The notes under the pieces: model-generated
Told to the model about the DNA's origin: nothing
Seen by the model: the letters and a program-made list of their open reading frames with translations, nothing else
Database searches by the model: none
Part shown: one piece after another, positions 6,371-8,168 of the stretch
How positions within the stretch are numbered: position 1 is the first letter of the stretch
Layout of the letters: each line of letters opens with the position of its first letter
NCBI GenBank assembly: GCA_003167015.1
Contig: PMUF01000441.1
Location: forward strand, 1-8,168
Source: Chitinophagaceae bacterium
GTDB lineage: Bacteria > Bacteroidota > Bacteroidia > Chitinophagales > Chitinophagaceae
Reading direction: 5' to 3'
DNA: 8,168 nt
Translations under genes and position numbers: made by a program

Positions 6371-6883
6371 TTATTGAGTGATCGAAGTCGCAGAAGATGT
6401 CTTGGATCCCGACGTAAGTTTCGTTATTTCGGTATAACTCAGCGATTTTGCCTCCTGTTTGGTAAGATTGTTGGTGGATAAAACCGATCCGGGGACGATC
6501 ACATACCGAAAAAAGTAACCCGAATTCGCATAAGTCAGGTCTCCATAAGGAGAAATGACCTGCAAACTCCCTACGGTGAAAAGCGTATAAACGCCATCTT
6601 CGCTCGCCAGTTCACCCACCGTATCATTTGTGGATGAGATATATCCGAGGTATGGCAGCACAATACCATCGCTCACGATGGCCTGCGTAATGGCCGAGTT
6701 AGTTATCGTCGCCTCGTAAGCAGAATCGCTAGCCACATAACTCGTTGTTATTTCCAGCCACCCGGACGAATAGACACTATCCGCTGTTGTCACATTTGTC
6801 GTGTAGGTTTTCTTACAGCCAGTAGTCAGGGAAGCAAAGCCAATTACAATTGCTGCCAGGAAGAAGATTTTTAATTTTCTCAC
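6371..6883 (-). CDS. Small putative lipoprotein, function unknown
   Basis: A 170-residue protein with a lipoprotein signal peptide: basic MRKLK, hydrophobic IFFLAAIVIGFA, and lipobox LTTGC at 19-23, so Cys23 would be lipidated; it is followed by KK. The mature part is rich in Thr, Ser and Tyr. The central AITQAIVSDGIVLPYLGY and the later FFRYVIVPGSVL resemble a pattern I recall from many small uncharacterised Bacteroidota lipoproteins (AIT..I...G.VLVYL and FRYVIIPG). I make this family link from memory with modest confidence and know of no function. The C-terminus ends in a Ser/Thr-rich tail (KLTSGSKTSSATSITQ). Localisation is probably the outer membrane or periplasm. The gene is convergent with the secreted pair and is separated from the upstream glycosylase gene by 133 bases, so it likely has its own promoter. 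Confidence 0.85.
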   Translation of the reverse strand: MRKLKIFFLAAIVIGFASLTTGCKKTYTTNVTTADSVYSSGWLEITTSYVASDSAYEATITNSAITQAIVSDGIVLPYLGYISSTNDTVGELASEDGVYTLFTVGSLQVISPYGDLTYANSGYFFRYVIVPGSVLSTNNLTKQEAKSLSYTEITKLTSGSKTSSATSITQ

Positions 6884-6950
6884 AATGTTTAATTTTAAGG
6901 TGAACGATACTTACTATTGATTTATTTTAAGGCTAATTAAGACTAATACG

Positions 6951-6958
6951 CAAATTTG
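6951..6958 (-). promoter_or_regulatory. Weak -7-like element for the lipoprotein gene
   Basis: On the minus strand CAAATTTG differs from the TAnnTTTG consensus by one base and lies about 67 bases before the lipoprotein ATG. No good -33 element is seen. It is the best candidate in an AT-rich gap and is offered only as a pointer. Confidence 0.2.
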
Positions 6959-6980
6959 GTAAAAAAGGTCTAAGGAAAAT

Positions 6981-7003
6981 CGGCAAATTCTTCTTTTTTA
7001 CCG
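6981..7003 (-). terminator. Weak hairpin terminator after the glycosylase gene
   Basis: On the minus strand CGGTAAA (7003-6997) can pair with TTTGCCG (6987-6981) through 7 pairs, one of them G-T, around a 9-base loop. ATTTTCC follows the stem. It lies 13 bases after the TAG stop at 7017-7019. The stem is short and the T-run is interrupted, so termination here is only possible. Confidence 0.3.
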
Positions 7004-7016
7004 GCTAATCCCGAAT

Positions 7017-7643
7017 CTACTTCTTTTTCGCCACGGAGACGGGGCTATTATCCTTCCACCGCCAAAGATACAGGCAAGCGTATGTCCGATAGGGGCTCCA
7101 TTTGGCGGAAATTTTCAGCAGTTTTTCCCGGAAGGCTTTTTTGTCTTCCCGATCGAGCTTATACACGTGGATCATGGCATTCTGAATGCCCCAGTCGTCG
7201 ATGGCGAAGACGTCTTCCCGTGCCAGGCCAAACATCAGCAGCATTTCCGCGGTCCATCTTCCGACCCCTTTGATCTGTGTCAGGTAGGCGATCACTTCCT
7301 CATTCTCCATTTTATTCAATTTCCGGTGGTCGAGCCCCTGTTCGGCGGCGAATCTGGCCACATTCAGCACATAGCTGACCTTGGCATTAGACAGCCCGAT
7401 CGAGCGTAACGCTGCCGGTGCAACAGCCAGTATCTCCTCCGGCGCGGGCGACCGGCCGCCGAAAAGGTCCAGGAACCGCTGGCGGATGGTATGGGCCACC
7501 TTTGTAGACAACTGCTGGCTCATGATGGAGGCGCAGAGGTAGAAGACGATATCTTTTTGCCTGGTGAGGCTGAGCGGCTCGGTATGCCGGTCGATCAGCT
7601 GCTTCAATCGCCGATCCTTGCTGAGGTGAGGGAGATGTTCCAT
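7017..7643 (-). CDS. DNA-3-methyladenine glycosylase II family protein (AlkA-like, HhH-GPD)
   Basis: A base-excision repair glycosylase that would remove alkylated purines such as 3-methyladenine from DNA. The 208-residue product is a compact HhH-GPD protein. The family motif SIMSQQLSTKVA lies at 39-50, the helix-hairpin-helix LTQIKGVGRWTAEMLLMFGL at 121-140, and FAIDDWGIQ at 146-154, with Asp150 in the position of the catalytic Asp of AlkA. It lacks the N-terminal domain of E. coli AlkA (282 residues), like the many short bacterial versions. It has no Cys cluster for an iron-sulfur site, which argues against endonuclease III or MutY. The start is the ATG at 7643; a GTG at 7649 would add two residues. 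It begins 9 bases after the cysS stop on the same strand, so it is probably co-transcribed with cysS rather than part of an adaptive-response operon. The C-terminus is basic (VAKKK). Confidence 0.9.
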   Translation of the reverse strand: MEHLPHLSKDRRLKQLIDRHTEPLSLTRQKDIVFYLCASIMSQQLSTKVAHTIRQRFLDLFGGRSPAPEEILAVAPAALRSIGLSNAKVSYVLNVARFAAEQGLDHRKLNKMENEEVIAYLTQIKGVGRWTAEMLLMFGLAREDVFAIDDWGIQNAMIHVYKLDREDKKAFREKLLKISAKWSPYRTYACLYLWRWKDNSPVSVAKKK

Positions 7644-7652
7644 TGGCACTTT

Positions 7653-8168
7653 TTACGCAAACGAATAACTTATTCTCCCATCCTTCTCATCCTTGAGGAC
7701 AATACCGAGCTGCAGCAGCTGATTGCGGATCTTATCCGAGGTCGCATAGTCCTTACGGGCGCGGGCGTCGCGGCGGATATCGATGAGCAGTTCGACGACG
7801 CCGGTAAGCTTGTGATCGTCACCGGCCAATTCCTCTTTCAGTCCAAGGATGTTCTCCACATAATCGGTAAAATATTTTTTCATCATACCGATCGTGGCTG
7901 GGTCCAGCGCATCTGGTTTGATCTGGCCGCTCTTGAGGGAATTGATGACGGGCACCAACTCGAAGAGATTGGCCAGCACCTTGGCGGTATTGAAATCATC
8001 ATTCATGAATTCGTCGAGGCCGAGGAGCAGGCCGCGGACTTTTTCGTCGAGTGCAGGATCGGAGGCTGTACCCGGGTTGGCATCCGGTGATCCGGCAGCT
8101 CCGTTACCCTCGGGTGCGCCGAATTTTTTCAGCAGTTCATACGCCTCCCATAGTCTTTTCAGCCCTTT
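7653..8168 (-). CDS. cysS: Cysteinyl-tRNA synthetase, C-terminal part
   Basis: CysRS charges tRNA-Cys with cysteine in the cytoplasm. Only the last 171 residues are present; the frame is open to the right edge, so the catalytic domain lies outside. FMNDDFNTAKVLANLFELV is the conserved segment that opens the DALR/anticodon-proximal helical domain of CysRS. The C-terminus has RRDARARKDYATSDKIRNQL, the typical CysRS ending (R..AR..KDYATSD.IR..L), followed by GIVLKDEKDGRISYSF. Upstream of FMNDDF sits KGLKRLWEAYELLKKF and then a flexible stretch of about 25 residues rich in G, A, P, S, N and D (fragment residues 17-41), which looks like a lineage-specific loop. The ATG at 8006 is internal, because the frame and similarity continue upstream. 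The stop precedes the glycosylase start by 9 bases. Confidence 0.95.
   Translation of the reverse strand, partial: KGLKRLWEAYELLKKFGAPEGNGAAGSPDANPGTASDPALDEKVRGLLLGLDEFMNDDFNTAKVLANLFELVPVINSLKSGQIKPDALDPATIGMMKKYFTDYVENILGLKEELAGDDHKLTGVVELLIDIRRDARARKDYATSDKIRNQLLQLGIVLKDEKDGRISYSFA

Noticed and set aside
7491..8090. 199-codon plus-strand open frame opposite cysS and the glycosylase gene
   Set aside because: It is antisense to two well-recognised genes and crosses their boundary; its product has no recognisable features. It is a by-product of the GC-rich codon use of the real genes.
1..8168. CRISPR arrays, tRNA or rRNA genes, insertion sequences, phage or defence islands
   Set aside because: I looked for regular repeats, cloverleaf-like sequences, transposases and terminal inverted repeats on both strands and saw none. 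The Uma2 domain alone is not enough to call a mobile or defence element.

Overview
The window looks like chromosomal DNA from a Bacteroidota bacterium, most likely of the Chitinophagaceae (Chitinophaga-like). This is inferred from: the ObgE protein, which lacks the C-terminal Obg extension and carries SKSD in place of NKxD at G4; the near absence of Shine-Dalgarno sequences; TAnnTTTG-type -7 promoter elements close to several starts; a small Bacteroidota-style lipoprotein; and a bacteroidotal phenylacetate gene order. No database search was possible.

Positions 1-4155 (+) hold the distal part of an aerobic phenylacetate (paa) operon: the 3' part of paaA, then paaB, paaC, paaD, a paaG-like enoyl-CoA hydratase/isomerase, and a paaY-like hexapeptide protein. 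The genes are packed with overlaps or gaps of a few bases. PaaA, PaaB and PaaC are subunits of the phenylacetyl-CoA 1,2-epoxidase, PaaD helps mature its metal site, PaaG isomerises the epoxide to oxepin-CoA, and PaaY is a thioesterase that removes dead-end CoA esters. PaaE, PaaK, PaaZ, PaaH and PaaJ are not in the window. The most unusual object is the last gene, in which the PaaY domain is fused in frame to a complete-looking Uma2 (DUF820) nuclease-fold domain through an acidic linker containing a 12-bp direct repeat.

Positions 4172-5173 (+) encode the ribosome-assembly GTPase ObgE, starting 16 bases after the fusion gene. A C-rich, G-poor stretch of about 290 bases follows. Then come two adjacent paralogous genes (5466-6312, +) for 137-residue secreted proteins of unknown function, closed by a strong hairpin terminator.

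From 6371 onward all genes are on the minus strand. Read in their own direction they are the 3' part of cysS (cysteinyl-tRNA synthetase), an AlkA-like 3-methyladenine DNA glycosylase 9 bases downstream of it, and, after a 133-base gap, a small lipoprotein that converges on the secreted pair. No tRNA, rRNA, CRISPR array, insertion sequence or phage gene was seen.
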